A stretch of 64,000 bases of DNA from contig CAJQUN010000042.1 in the NCBI GenBank assembly GCA_907163345.1, positions 2,089,043-2,153,042 on the forward strand, in the 5' to 3' direction. How positions within the stretch are numbered: the first letter of the stretch is position 1; each line of letters starts with the position of its first letter. The notes under the pieces were generated by a model, which saw only the letters and a program-made list of their open reading frames with translations, was not told the origin of the DNA and did no database searches. Shown piece after piece: positions 9,845 to 20,189 of this stretch. The position numbers and the translations under genes were made by a program. Source of the DNA: Haberlea rhodopensis (taxonomy: Eukaryota; Streptophyta; Magnoliopsida; Lamiales; Gesneriaceae).

Positions 9845-10410
9845 TGAGGTGATGTCATATGATGAATCGGTTTCTTCGGTAAAATCTCATGCAAGCGCCG
9901 AACAGAAAGCCTCGAAGAACATTACACACTGCTCGACATAACTGGTCGATGTGTAGCGGAAGACCCGAAAGTAACCAGCAAATCAACCGGCGTAACTAAA
10001 TGTGCTAATATAGGACACATATTTTTCGGACACGTCTTGCTCCAGTAACGCCACAATCAGAGGATTTCGTGTTCCGGATTGCTCGCGCACTAACCAACCG
10101 GATCAACACTAAAAATACCCGCTGATAGTCTCATTGTAAAGATGTTGAATTTTCTAAGTAAGAAAAGACTCTGATGAGAGCATATTATAGTATGTTCGGT
10201 CTTTTCTTCTTATGCTATTTTTCGAATATTTTTTTTTGTATCTGAGTTTTGTAAACCAAAGAAAAAGTTATAGTGAAAATTCATACTTGACCAGGTCCTG
10301 TGGTTTTTCCTTCGATTCGGAGGTTTTCCACGTAAAAATTTTGGTGTCTTTATTTTATATTTTACAAACACTTAAATCTACCGAACACGGGAAAAAATTG
10401 AATCACATCA
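9845..10410 (+). repeat. Probable 3' LTR of the Tat-type gypsy element
   Basis: It starts TGAGGTGATGTC directly after a purine run (CAGGGGG, 9838-9844) suited to be the polypurine tract, and can be closed at AATCACATCA (10410), roughly inverted relative to the start. Inside, the GGTTTTTCC ... GAGGTTTTCCACG pair is the hairpin usually seen in the R/U5 region of plant LTRs. The 5' LTR lies outside the window, so the boundaries cannot be confirmed. Confidence 0.5.
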
Positions 10411-12662
10411 AATATAAAATTGGAAGAAAATAGATTTTTATAGATTGTACTTAGTGCAATTGAACCACAAGTGCAAGGTGCGGTGCCAATGGATTTGAAA
10501 GATGGTATAGGTAAAAGGACATAAAAGCACGTGAACAATACAGTTATTTTTTTAACAAGTAGGAACCCCAGACATAATAAATCAACCAAACACCAAGAAC
10601 ATTTGAAGCTTATCAGGTTCGAGATAAGGATTTTAACTTCACATGTCTATATATCCAATAAACCGTCATCACCTAATAACAAGACTTAATCACCTACCAC
10701 CAGCATGATGGAGGACACCAGAAACACAGCCTTACCACCATCACCTAAGGACATGACCTAATGACCTACGACAGTACGCCTCGTCAGGAGAACGAAGAAA
10801 TAGACGTGAAGTGGCGACAACCGATAGCTCAACCGATAGCTAACCCTAAAACAAACAAAACGTGGCCCAAGAGGAATAGAATCCCAAGAGTGATAACCAA
10901 GTGTGATAAAAGCCCAAGACCAATAACCATGTGTCATGTTCATTGTAATAGCCAAATTAGACTCAGAGCATTGTAGCTAGTGTCTCATTATGTTACAGAG
11001 TTATTGTTAGTTTATACTCTATTGTTGGATTTTTGGGGAATAAAAGTTTTCTAACATGATATCAAAGCACAGAGGTTATAACTTTGAAATTTCTTCAAAC
11101 GCAGTTCACCGCTAGAAATTAATCTTCACCTCTTGTTTCTAACTTATACGTAATAAATCATATTAAGATATAAAATTATTATACATTTTTATTCCTTAGC
11201 GATCTGTAACAAAAAACATTACCCAACTTCTGCTATCGTCTTGTTTTTTAACATGTATTTGAATTCAAACAAAGGACATGAAATTAAGACGAATTCGGTA
11301 TACTTGTCATGGTAGATCCAAACACAAGTGTAATCTTTTGATTGCGATTGTCATCAATAATTAGTCCAAATTAACATTCTGTTTTTGCTTGTGGGAGTAT
11401 TAATGGAGCATTCCACACCTATAAATCCTTGAAAATATCCGATGTCTCGGAAAAATTATAAAATCGATCCTATAAGTTTGTCTATTTTTTTTTTTTTTGG
11501 TTATCTATTTGGTCAAATTTCAGTCTTAGTACAATAGATTTGCTTCTTTCGTAATCTTAATCATTTTTTTTCACTGAGGTTACTGATGTTAGTGTTGTGT
11601 ATTGCTGATGTGACGATGTATATTACTGATGGGTGTATCGTCATGTCAGTGATCCAACAAAAAAATGAATAATGTTGCCAAAAAAAAAAAAAACAAAGTT
11701 ATTACATTAAAACTAAAATTTGACGAATGACTAAAATCAAAATTAGGCCAAGTTACAGATGACCAATTTTGTTATTTTCTCAATGGTCCTCCATAAACGA
11801 AATATTTCGGAGGAAGGGGGTGAAATTTATACTCTAGATTTGTATATTCTTTTTATGACATAACTAAGTACTCAATATGAAATAATGAATTTATATTCTA
11901 TTTTATGTCATTCATATATGTATAAATAATGTTTGACTTGCATGTGATAAGCATAAAGTTTCCTAACTAGATCCAATTCTAGTATATATGTCAAAATAGT
12001 ACTTCGTTCTAAAATTGGCCAGTTTTAAAAGCACAAAAAATGGGTTAGTTTGCTATTGACCAAGCAGAGCATTTCGTAGACCGATCAAACCTTCTTTTTT
12101 TTATTCATTTCTTTTCGGCGAGGAGGCGATGATTGAACCAACGGTTCACTTCGCTATATTCACCTTTCTTATTGGTTGTGGTATAGTCGATCATGGTTGA
12201 TTATAATACCTGGAAATCTCTCTCTCGGTGAAGGGTTGAGACTGAAGATAGATGAAATGAAACGAAAGTGCGCACAGTAGCAGCCGTCCCGAAGAACGGG
12301 CAGTTAATCTAATAAGGAGTTATCCAAAATCCATCCAACTTTAACAAAATATGGATGGCATTTTGATCGTGGGTCATAATTCTAATTCATATAGTCCAAT
12401 CGCAGGAATGGAACAACAAATTTGAATGGGATTCACCATGATTTTGATTAGTATATAATGAATCGTTCAATTGGAGTCGATCGTTTGGGTCTACATTGTT
12501 TATATGACGTAAGTTAAATCAAAAGTTGACAAGCATGGAACAGTCTAAAATAATAAATTTGTGGGAGATGGTCATATATATGGTGTTTTGAGAGTAAGAT
12601 TTAGTATTTCCACAAAGGTAATTGGTGTTGTGATAATTTATTATGAAATATGAGATTATAAT
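10411..12662. other. Non-coding interval with retroelement and foldback remnants
   Basis: No credible gene. At 11041-11070, TCTAACA followed by TGATATCAAAGCAC resembles an LTR end plus a decayed tRNA-Met primer site, but no partner LTR is seen. At about 11440-11800 two AT-rich arms (GGTTATCTATTTGGTCAAATTTCAGTC and, inverted, GACTAAAATCAAAATTAGGCC with GATGACC) suggest an old foldback MITE. The rest is featureless AT-rich sequence. Confidence 0.35.
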
Positions 12663-13012
12663 TGTTGGAGAGTAATAATTGACTTTATCGGGAGAACAAT
12701 CGAAATGTGGTGCTTGTGCTGCTATACGATTTAAAGAATTGGAGTTGCAGTGTTATCATCATCTATAACTTTTGGTGAAATGACAAGCACTTGATTATAC
12801 ATTTGTTATCAGAGTCAGTATCATGTGTTCGATTATCATTGATTACAAATAATGCAATTATTGCGAGGAGATTGTTGGAGAGCAATAATTGCCCATGTCA
12901 GGAGAGCAATCGACATGTGATGCTCGTACTATTATACGATTTAAAAGATTTAAACTACATTGTTACTATCAGCTATAATTTTTTGGTAAAATGACAAGTA
13001 CTCGATCCTACA
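12663..13012 (+). mobile_element. Complete small LTR retrotransposon of the same family, aged
   Basis: LTRs at 12663-12801 (139 bp) and 12873-13012 (140 bp), both starting TGTTGGAGAG, flank a ~71-bp internal segment with a decayed primer site (TTGTTATCAGAGTC) and a purine-rich 3' end (GCGAGGAGA). The 5-bp target duplication ATAAT is exact (12658-12662 and 13013-13017). The two LTRs differ at many positions, so this insertion is much older than the copy at 1157-1508. It has no coding capacity. Confidence 0.9.
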
Positions 13013-14448
13013 ATAATATTTTTAGTATTCACTAGTGGATCTTGTAAGGGGAAGTTTGATATGATATAAGTCACTAAATTCGTACTATAATAAACAATGG
13101 AATCATATGCATAATATCTTATAATCTTGAATTCTATCTTGGAAGAACAGATTTAATGTATCGATATTCTAGAAAATATTAAATAAACAAAAACAAAAAC
13201 AAAACAAAACCGACAATCAAAACACAGCAATTCTAGAAAAATCTATTTCCTTTTAGCAAAATCTTATCTGTATTTTTCTTCTCTATCACAAGGAATAATA
13301 TTTAGCAACTTGTACAAATCATTCTGTAGACCTCAGCAATCTTGTGAAGCACTGTAAATTTTCTACGTACCATAGTTGACATTCTCTTCACAATTAGTTT
13401 CAAAAATCTTCTTTCTTTCTACATGAAATATGATTTCCCTTTTGTGTTATTCGTTATCCAATTAACCGCGTTTTATTCGCCATTTTTAACGACGGATCAA
13501 GTAAGAATGTACAAGTATGATTTATCGTAATTATGAAAGAAATTTTTAAAATTTAAATCAATTATTCTTATCAAAAAAATTCCAAGATTCACTGTTATAA
13601 TTCAAGAAATCGGCTTTTGGGATATTTTGGGGCCGTTTATGAACTGTGGCCTTACTTAGAGCATTTGCTTGGCTTCAACTTGTCAGCTATGATATTATTC
13701 CTTTTACGGGATGATATGTGCATGTGATCAAAAAGGCAAATGTCATGTCCCGGGCCCACTCCTGTGCAAGCGCGACTACACAATGATCTCATATAGCAAC
13801 TACTTCGTAGCCCTCATCGCTCTACGAAAATGGTTACTCAAGTTGCTATAATAGTCAATTGTAAGCCTTTTATACACCACTTTAAACTTTCATCCACAAC
13901 CAATGTAGGACAAAGGTATTACAACAACTATTCACGAGAGCGAGAGGAGAATCGAAAAAAGACATATACGTAAAGACTTGAAGTTCAAGGGGATTGAAGA
14001 GGATATTCTGATCGATAGAAACGCTTGGAGTAGATTAACGCACGTGTCTGACCCGACTTGATTCTCTCTATTGTTTATGTAGCCTATCACAATTTATTGT
14101 GATTAAATGCTTAGTTGATGTTGTTGTTGTTGTTGTATATTATAAAAAATGTATTTAATTTACTTAAAAAATTAAGAGTTGAAATATGTATTAAAAAAAA
14201 AAAGAAATTAGAATACTACAATAGAGACAAGTACGAAATGATAAAATATATGTTAAAACACTTTTTGCAAGATGATCTCAACCACGGGACGTGGAATAAT
14301 GCATGCATGCCAAGATTTTCAATAGTGGGGTGAAATTAGTTTTCTATTTTTTGTATTTTAATTGATTGATGGTGTAATATATTGATAGATATATTTTGTG
14401 GCATGTGATAAATAAATCATCTTAGAAGTTATAATGATGATTACCTAT
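13013..14448. other. Non-coding interval, possible LTR fragment on minus strand
   Basis: No gene seen. At about 13740-13970 the minus strand reads CCTACATTGGTTGTGGATG, then GTGGTGTATAAAAGG (TATA at 13866-13874), a pattern common in the promoters of small plant LTR elements. No second LTR, primer site or target duplication was found. The rest is AT-rich and featureless. Confidence 0.3.
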
Positions 14449-14585
14449 TGTTGAAGTGCAAATTACACTTGTTAGGTGAGCGATTGAAATATTGTGTTTA
14501 AGCTTCTGTATGATTTAAAAGATTTGAATTGTATCGTTATAATCAGCTATAACTTTTGGTAAAATAGCAAATACTTGATCATCCA
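14449..14585 (+). mobile_element. Solo LTR of the small LTR retrotransposon family
   Basis: A single 137-bp LTR, TGTTGAAGTG ... GATCATCCA, with the family core GATTTAAAAGATTTGAATTG and ATCAGCTATAACTTTTGGTA. It is flanked by an exact 5-bp target duplication CCTAT (14444-14448 and 14586-14590), which proves that a full element inserted here and lost its middle by recombination between its LTRs. Confidence 0.9.
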
Positions 14586-15359
14586 CCTATTATAGATGAT
14601 ATTTTAAGATTTGATTTTATCACAAAATCTATCCCCTATTGGATAAATTTAACTTCCTTCTCCAGCTCACTAGATGCCTTTTCGAAAGTTATACTTGAAA
14701 GTGAAATGGACCCCCTAATATATAACATCATACTTTGTAAATAAATAAACTTCATAATTTATAAGATACTATATAGAGGAAATTGTGAGGATGTATCATT
14801 TAGGAAATAATTATTCAACTAAATCCTGGCAAAAATCAATTTTCTTTTAACAATACAATTTTCAAGAAACGTTTTTCATATAGGTCCAATTTATTGATAT
14901 ATATTTATAAGGTACTTTTGTTGACAAAATACCCCTCAATTCAAAAAACTAGGTCAAATCTCATCTCCCTCTTCTTCGGTCATTATCTTCCCCTTTATCT
15001 TTAGCAAAAAAATACAAAAGTCATTCTCTACTCTCTTCCAAAAAATGTCACGGACATTCTCCTCAAAAAATATCGCATGGTCCGCACCTCGATTCTTTGC
15101 AGCGGCGGCGCCGACTTCTTCTCCAGCTCTTCTCCTCCTCATCTAGGGTTTGTAGATTCTCATTGTCGTGGCCATTGTCGTCTTCATCTGCTCCCCATGA
15201 CGATTATAAACCCTAACCAGGATATGATTAGCCGGTGGAAGAATTATTATTGGTTTCTACAATGGTCTTGTGCCCTCCATTTTTTACGGACCATGAATTT
15301 GATATGTTAGAGTTAATTGAAATATTTGATGAAAAAATGAGAAGGAGGTGCACGATTCA

Positions 15360-15900
15360 AGTTCATACATTTTGTGCACAATTTTTTAAACATGTGCGTG
15401 CATCAACCTAAAATTGGACATTGGAAGCACAAAAATTGGACATTGATGCACTATTTTTGGATATTGATGCACGCTTTTTGGACATTGATACACGATTTTT
15501 TCTACATTGATGCACGTTATTTTGTAATTATGGTGCACGATTTTCCAATATTAGTGCATCAATGTCCAATCGTACATCGTGGGAAAAAATTCTGAAATTA
15601 TTCAATCGTGCATCATGGGTAAAAATTCTGAAGTTCTCCAATCGTGCATCATGGGTAAAAAAAATCGTATGCAACTATGTTGAACGATTTTTATGCAATT
15701 ATGGTGTACGGTTTTTCAATGTTAGTGCATCAATGTCCAGCATCACAATATTAAAAAATTTTGCACCAAAAGATTAAAAATCGTGCACCAACATTACAAA
15801 AATTCAAGTACACCATCATGCTAAAAATCAAATGTACCTTAATGTGCCAAATCGTGCATCGATGTACAAAAATCATGCACCGACTTTGAATATAATTGTG
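15360..15900 (+). repeat. Degenerate repeats around GTGCACGATTTTT / ATTGATGCAC
   Basis: Short units such as GGACATTGATGCACTATTTTT, GATACACGATTTTT, CAATCGTGCATCATGGGTAAAAA recur in both orientations about every 20-40 bp. The short open frames across this stretch are by-products of the repeat. It is related to the tighter array at 16230-16455. Confidence 0.6.
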
Positions 15901-16229
15901 TTGTTTATCGGCCAAAATTAAAACGGTCATAACTTTTGATCCAGGAGGAATTTTGCCTATTATGACCTATGCACGGAAACGTCTTCTCGAGTCATATCTA
16001 ACCCAATAGGACTAAAGTGCTATTGGCATCATTGACGAACCGAAAAATCCTTGTTTTAGATAGGTTACGCTTAATTTAAAAAAAAATCCATTTTATTGCT
16101 AACTTTGAGTAATTTTCATTCTCAAACTAGTTGCCACATTGAGCTCAGATTTTATGGGTTCCAAGTTCTTGTTTGAGAGAATTTTTAGAAAAAATTTCAC
16201 TTAATTCTGCATTAATTGATTTTTAACCT

Positions 16230-16455
16230 TTGGTGCACAATTTTTTTGGCATGTGGGTGCATGATCATTTTTTGCCTGTGGTTGCACGATTTTTTTGGTG
16301 TGGTTGCACGATTGTTTTTTGGCCTGCAGGTATACGATTTTTTTGGCCTGTGGTGCACGATTATTTTTGCCTGTGGGTACACGATTTTTTGGTATGTGGG
16401 TGCACAATCATTTTTTGCCTGGGGTGCACGATTATTTTGGCCTGTGGGTGCATGT
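16230..16455 (+). repeat. Minisatellite, ~25-30 bp units (CCTGTGGGTGCACGATTTTTT)
   Basis: Eight to nine degenerate copies of a unit of the form GGCCTGTGGGTGCACGATT-TTTT follow one another. Several frames stay open over it, which would give repeat peptides, but there is no sign of a real gene. Confidence 0.8.
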
Positions 16456-16960
16456 GCTACAGTAACCGCGTGAGGGTTATTAATGTCATTTTGACAGGAA
16501 ATGGACCTAAGTGAATTGTTGTTTTTTTGGTAGACTAAGTTGAATTATTGTTGGCCAAATGATACTGGCTTGTAAGTGTCCCTACTATATATTATATGTT
16601 CCTAAGAATTAAATAATAATTCAAAAACATAACTCCAGATTAATTTCGTTGAAACCGAAATTATTTCTCGAGTATGGTAAAATAATATTTAAATTTGTTG
16701 GCGATGACAACACTAGGATCTCAAAATAAGATGGGAAAATTTTAAATAATATTTTTTGGATAAAATATAATAATTTTTTTTTGGATAAAATATAATATTT
16801 TTTTATCACAAGATAAATTTTTTTTTAAGTGAAATGATATACCCTTAAAAAAATTATAATTGTCTATTAAAAGAATGACAGAACTATCATTAGGATGTTC
16901 TACGATTTTAAACTTTATCGTTTTCACACACTATTCGGACTATTTTTAAAAAAATTGTAG

Positions 16961-17477
16961 TGGTGGGAAACAATGATTGCCACCTGTTAGGAATTCGATC
17001 AATATAGTGTGTATGGATTGTTGTATGATTTAAAAGATTAGAGTTACATTGTTATTACTAGCTATAACTTTTGATAAAGCGACAAGCTCTCAATCTTACA
17101 ATTAGTAACAGAGTCAAGGTCACGTGTTCGATTCTCATGAGTTGCAAGGTAGTGTTATTTAGAGGGGGACTATTGGAAAGCAATAATTGCCCCTGCTAGG
17201 AGAGCTATCGAAACTATATGCATGTGTTGTTGTACATTTTTTAAGATTAGAGTCGCTATGTAACCACTAAGTATAGCTTTTTAATAGCGGCAAGCGCTCG
17301 ATCTTATAATTAGGTGTTCGATTCCCATTAATTGTAAGGTATTGTTATTTATAGGGGGGTTATTGGGAAGCAATAATTGTTCACGCTTGGAGAGTTATTG
17401 AAACGTTGTATGGTTTAAAAGATTAAAGTCACATCATAATCACTAACTATAGATTTTGGTAAAGCGACAAGTTGACA
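16961..17477 (+). mobile_element. Tandem three-LTR array of the small LTR family
   Basis: Three LTRs, about 16961-17100, 17171-17308 and 17361-17477, alternate with two internal segments. The first internal segment keeps the primer site in decayed form (ATTAGTAACAGAGTCA) and the GTGTTCGATTCTCATGAG motif, and ends AGAGGGGGA. The second has lost the primer site but keeps GTGTTCGATTCCCATTA. The third LTR is shortened at its end. No target duplication was found. Such LTR-internal-LTR-internal-LTR arrays arise by unequal recombination between LTRs. Confidence 0.85.
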
Positions 17478-18180
17478 CTGATAATTGCTTTGTTGGGCAG
17501 AAAATCGCATTCAGAATAAGATAGACATGAAATGCAGAACATTGTTTAAAATTGACCATTCTTAAAACATATCAAATCAAATATGCCCAATACTCATATA
17601 TATGATCGATCCTTTGATATTCAAGGGAATAACAACAAAATTTATCGTAAATGTGGGAATATTAGTATCCCAAATAATGTTGATTGATCATCAAATCTTT
17701 ATTCTGTGAGACGAGAAAGCCAACCGTACCAAGGACATATCTCCATTTCCTCCCTATATATGCAGAGATTCGTTATCGTGCAACCCTTTTTCCCTTTCAT
17801 ATTTAGCATCAAACAAATGATTTTTTTTTTTTATTTTTTTTAGGAATATTGTACAAAAATTCCAAAGATAGTGCATTCAATAAAAAAAAAACGAGTATGA
17901 ATTATACTGGAGTATTTAAAATCATAGATTTCAAATACACGATTTCATATGTACTCAGAAATAGGTGTCATTTGAAATCCAAATTCGTCATCCATTCTTA
18001 AATTAAATATATCCATCGACATAGAACCTAATATAAATTTTGTTTCAAATTTTATGCATAGGTGTTGGCAAAATTTAGTACATTAAATAAAATATTATAT
18101 ATATTTCAAGTGTCTAGGTTTTTAATGTGTCTCTTGGTGTCATCCTTTCTAAAAACGGGACCCTTGGAACCCATAAAGTT
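17478..18180. other. Intergenic, upstream of the glutaredoxin gene
   Basis: AT-rich sequence with long T runs (17818-17840) and no open frame of note. Its last part is the presumed promoter of the gene at 18278, but no regulatory element other than the TATA box could be assigned. Confidence 0.4.
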
Positions 18181-18183
18181 TTC

Positions 18184-18193
18184 TATATAAATA
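18184..18193 (+). promoter_or_regulatory. TATA box of the glutaredoxin gene
   Basis: TATATAAATA, 85 bp upstream of the start codon at 18278 and followed by a C/A-rich leader typical of plant 5' UTRs. Confidence 0.75.
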
Positions 18194-18277
18194 GCCCCAT
18201 GCACTCCTCATTATCCTCACACCAAAACCATCTCTTATATCAGCAATAAACCGATACACAAGATTCTCATTATCCCA

Positions 18278-18586
18278 ATGGAGAGTGTACGCAAGATGGC
18301 AGCTGAAAAACCGGTCGTGATCTTCAGTAAGTCCTCGTGCTGCATGAGTCACACGATCTCGACACTCTTTCGTGATTTCGGAGTCAACCCTATGGTTCAC
18401 GAGCTCGATGAGATCCCGATGGGTCCGAAAATCGAGCAAGCACTGTCGAGCCTCGGATGCAACCCCACCGTGCCTGTAGTGTTCATTGGTGGTGAACTTG
18501 TGGGAGGAGCTACTGAGGTCATGAGTCTTCATCTCAAGAGGACCCTAAAGCCCATGCTCAAAAAGGCTGGTGCTTTGTGGGTTTAA
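18278..18586 (+). CDS. CC-type (class III, ROXY-like) glutaredoxin, 102 aa
   Basis: A land-plant-specific glutaredoxin. Family members act in nucleus and cytosol and modulate TGA bZIP transcription factors in development, stress and nitrate signalling. The active site is C21-C22-M23-S24 ([11 protein letters not shown]), the CCxS form. The GSH-binding cis-proline loop TVPVVFIGG (residues 64-72) and [10 protein letters not shown] (77-86) are intact. Length (about 100 aa) and the absence of introns match the family. The protein ends GALWV instead of the ALWL end that family members use to contact TGA factors. The first ATG is used; a second at residue 7 is possible. An AATAAA at 18762 could serve polyadenylation. 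It is one of the few intact host genes here. Confidence 0.95.
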   Translation: MESVRKMAAEKPVVIFSKSSCCMSHTISTLFRDFGVNPMVHELDEIPMGPKIEQALSSLGCNPTVPVVFIGGELVGGATEVMSLHLKRTLKPMLKKAGALWV

Positions 18587-18589
18587 TCA

Positions 18590-20066
18590 TCCGAGATGAA
18601 TAATGATGGATTATCATGCATGTATAATAATAATAGTGAGATTGTTATGAGGGAGAAAGAGTTAGCTGATTTTATATGTATGTTTGCTCCAATTTTCCTA
18701 ACAGCATTAACTAATTAGTTTGTGTAATGTATGCATGACAGCTTATAATTATTTAACTTGCAATAAATTTCGATTTTGAACTAACTTGATGTCGCTTTTC
18801 TATACTTTTCGTGTACGATTATTTGTTTACGTGCATTATTGATCATGAAATTGATCTATCCCAACACAAGATTATTAAAATTGTTGGGCTTTTTTGAAGA
18901 AAAAAAAATCGAAATCGGCCGGTTTTGTCTTAATATGAACAAAATCGGCGGCCGACTGGTTAGCATACTGGGTACATGTAATATAATCTCATTGATGCTA
19001 TGGGCATATAGAGTGGACATCGGTTTTTTATACCGCTCTCAAGGACACCGCTCTTACAAAGGTGAGGAATATATATTCCCCCTCGAATGTGGGTTTCCTT
19101 CCATTCTTTGTAATGTTTTGTATCCTTGTGATTATTGGTCGTAGTTGAGTGTGTTTGTTGTACTTCGCGTTGTAGTGGTTGTACTTAGTGAGTTGTTTGT
19201 TGTACTTTGAGTTGACTTGAGCTTTTAATGTATTTGATACTTATATTTTGTAATTGTAATTGCACTTGATTAAAAATATAAATAAAAAAAGTAAGTACAA
19301 TTTGTTGAAAACGTGCTAACTAGAAGCTTAACCCCACATAAAGGAATATTTGGAACATTTAAGTGCGACATCTATCTATGAACTTCAGTATCGATTGTAC
19401 TAAGCGCATCATCATTTGTACTTTTTATCTACAAGAGAATCTGACCTCGTGAAGGGCCTACAGAGCCCACCATACAATAAAGTTTATTCATCCACATCCA
19501 TTTGATAGTTCGTCACTGATATGATCAAGAAATGTTAGATTGCTACCAATTAAATATTTACCAATATATAGATCATGGATTGATATTATAAAAAATAAAA
19601 AAACCATGAATATTTCCCTATAATATAATCACAATCACAAAAATTTAAAATTCCAACAAAAAATTTCAACTAATTTTCTATAACATAATCACAAAAATTT
19701 GAAATTCCAACCAAAATTTGACGTTCAAATTTTCGAGGGTATTTTAGTCATTATACTAAACAATAAAATTAATCTACTATTTTAAAATCATATCAGACGC
19801 TATATAACTTCTCACACTATAATATTTATCACCATCTCATAATTTTAATTATTATATTACTTATCAGATCCTTCAAACCAAACGATACCTTAGCCTCTAA
19901 AGTTATAAGCCACCACCTTTGTGGCCATAGGATACGAAAAAATAAAATATCAATTCTAATATAAACAAATAAAGCTGCTTAATGAATAATACTAGAACAA
20001 TCAAGATTTTCTACAAATTCTTCATGTATTGTGATAATTTATATAAAAAATAAAGGGAAGAGAATC
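18590..20066. other. 3' UTR and intergenic sequence
   Basis: The first ~190 bp are the glutaredoxin 3' UTR. Beyond that no gene is supported. Near 19870-19890 CCAAACGATACCTTAG looks like the end of a common plant MITE, but its partner end was not found. Other stretches are AT-rich and direct-repeat-like (AATTTAAAATTCCAAC / AATTTGAAATTCCAAC at about 19640-19720). Confidence 0.35.
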
Positions 20067-20189
20067 GTTCAATCCTGGGGCGTAGCTAGGTTTTTTGGAT
20101 AGGGGGGGCTGGACATTAAGTGCAAGCCAATATTGCTCCAAACATTTATTATAAAATAATCACAATCGAGTATGCATAAACAAAAATAA

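Noticed and set aside
14954..15310. Two short frames (62 and 77 codons) on opposite strands
   Set aside because: They overlap each other, show no domain, and no splice partners or promoter were found.
16201..16514. Overlapping frames of 68-94 codons rich in repeated residues
   Set aside because: All are products of the TGCACGATTTTTT minisatellite, open on both strands.
1157..17477. Cassandra-type element with 5S rRNA in its LTR
   Set aside because: The LTRs contain no recognisable 5S rRNA sequence.
18839..19144. 101-codon frame downstream of the glutaredoxin gene
   Set aside because: No domain or convincing composition.
19870..19890. Harbinger-like MITE end CCAAACGATACCTTAG
   Set aside because: No partner end or target duplication found.
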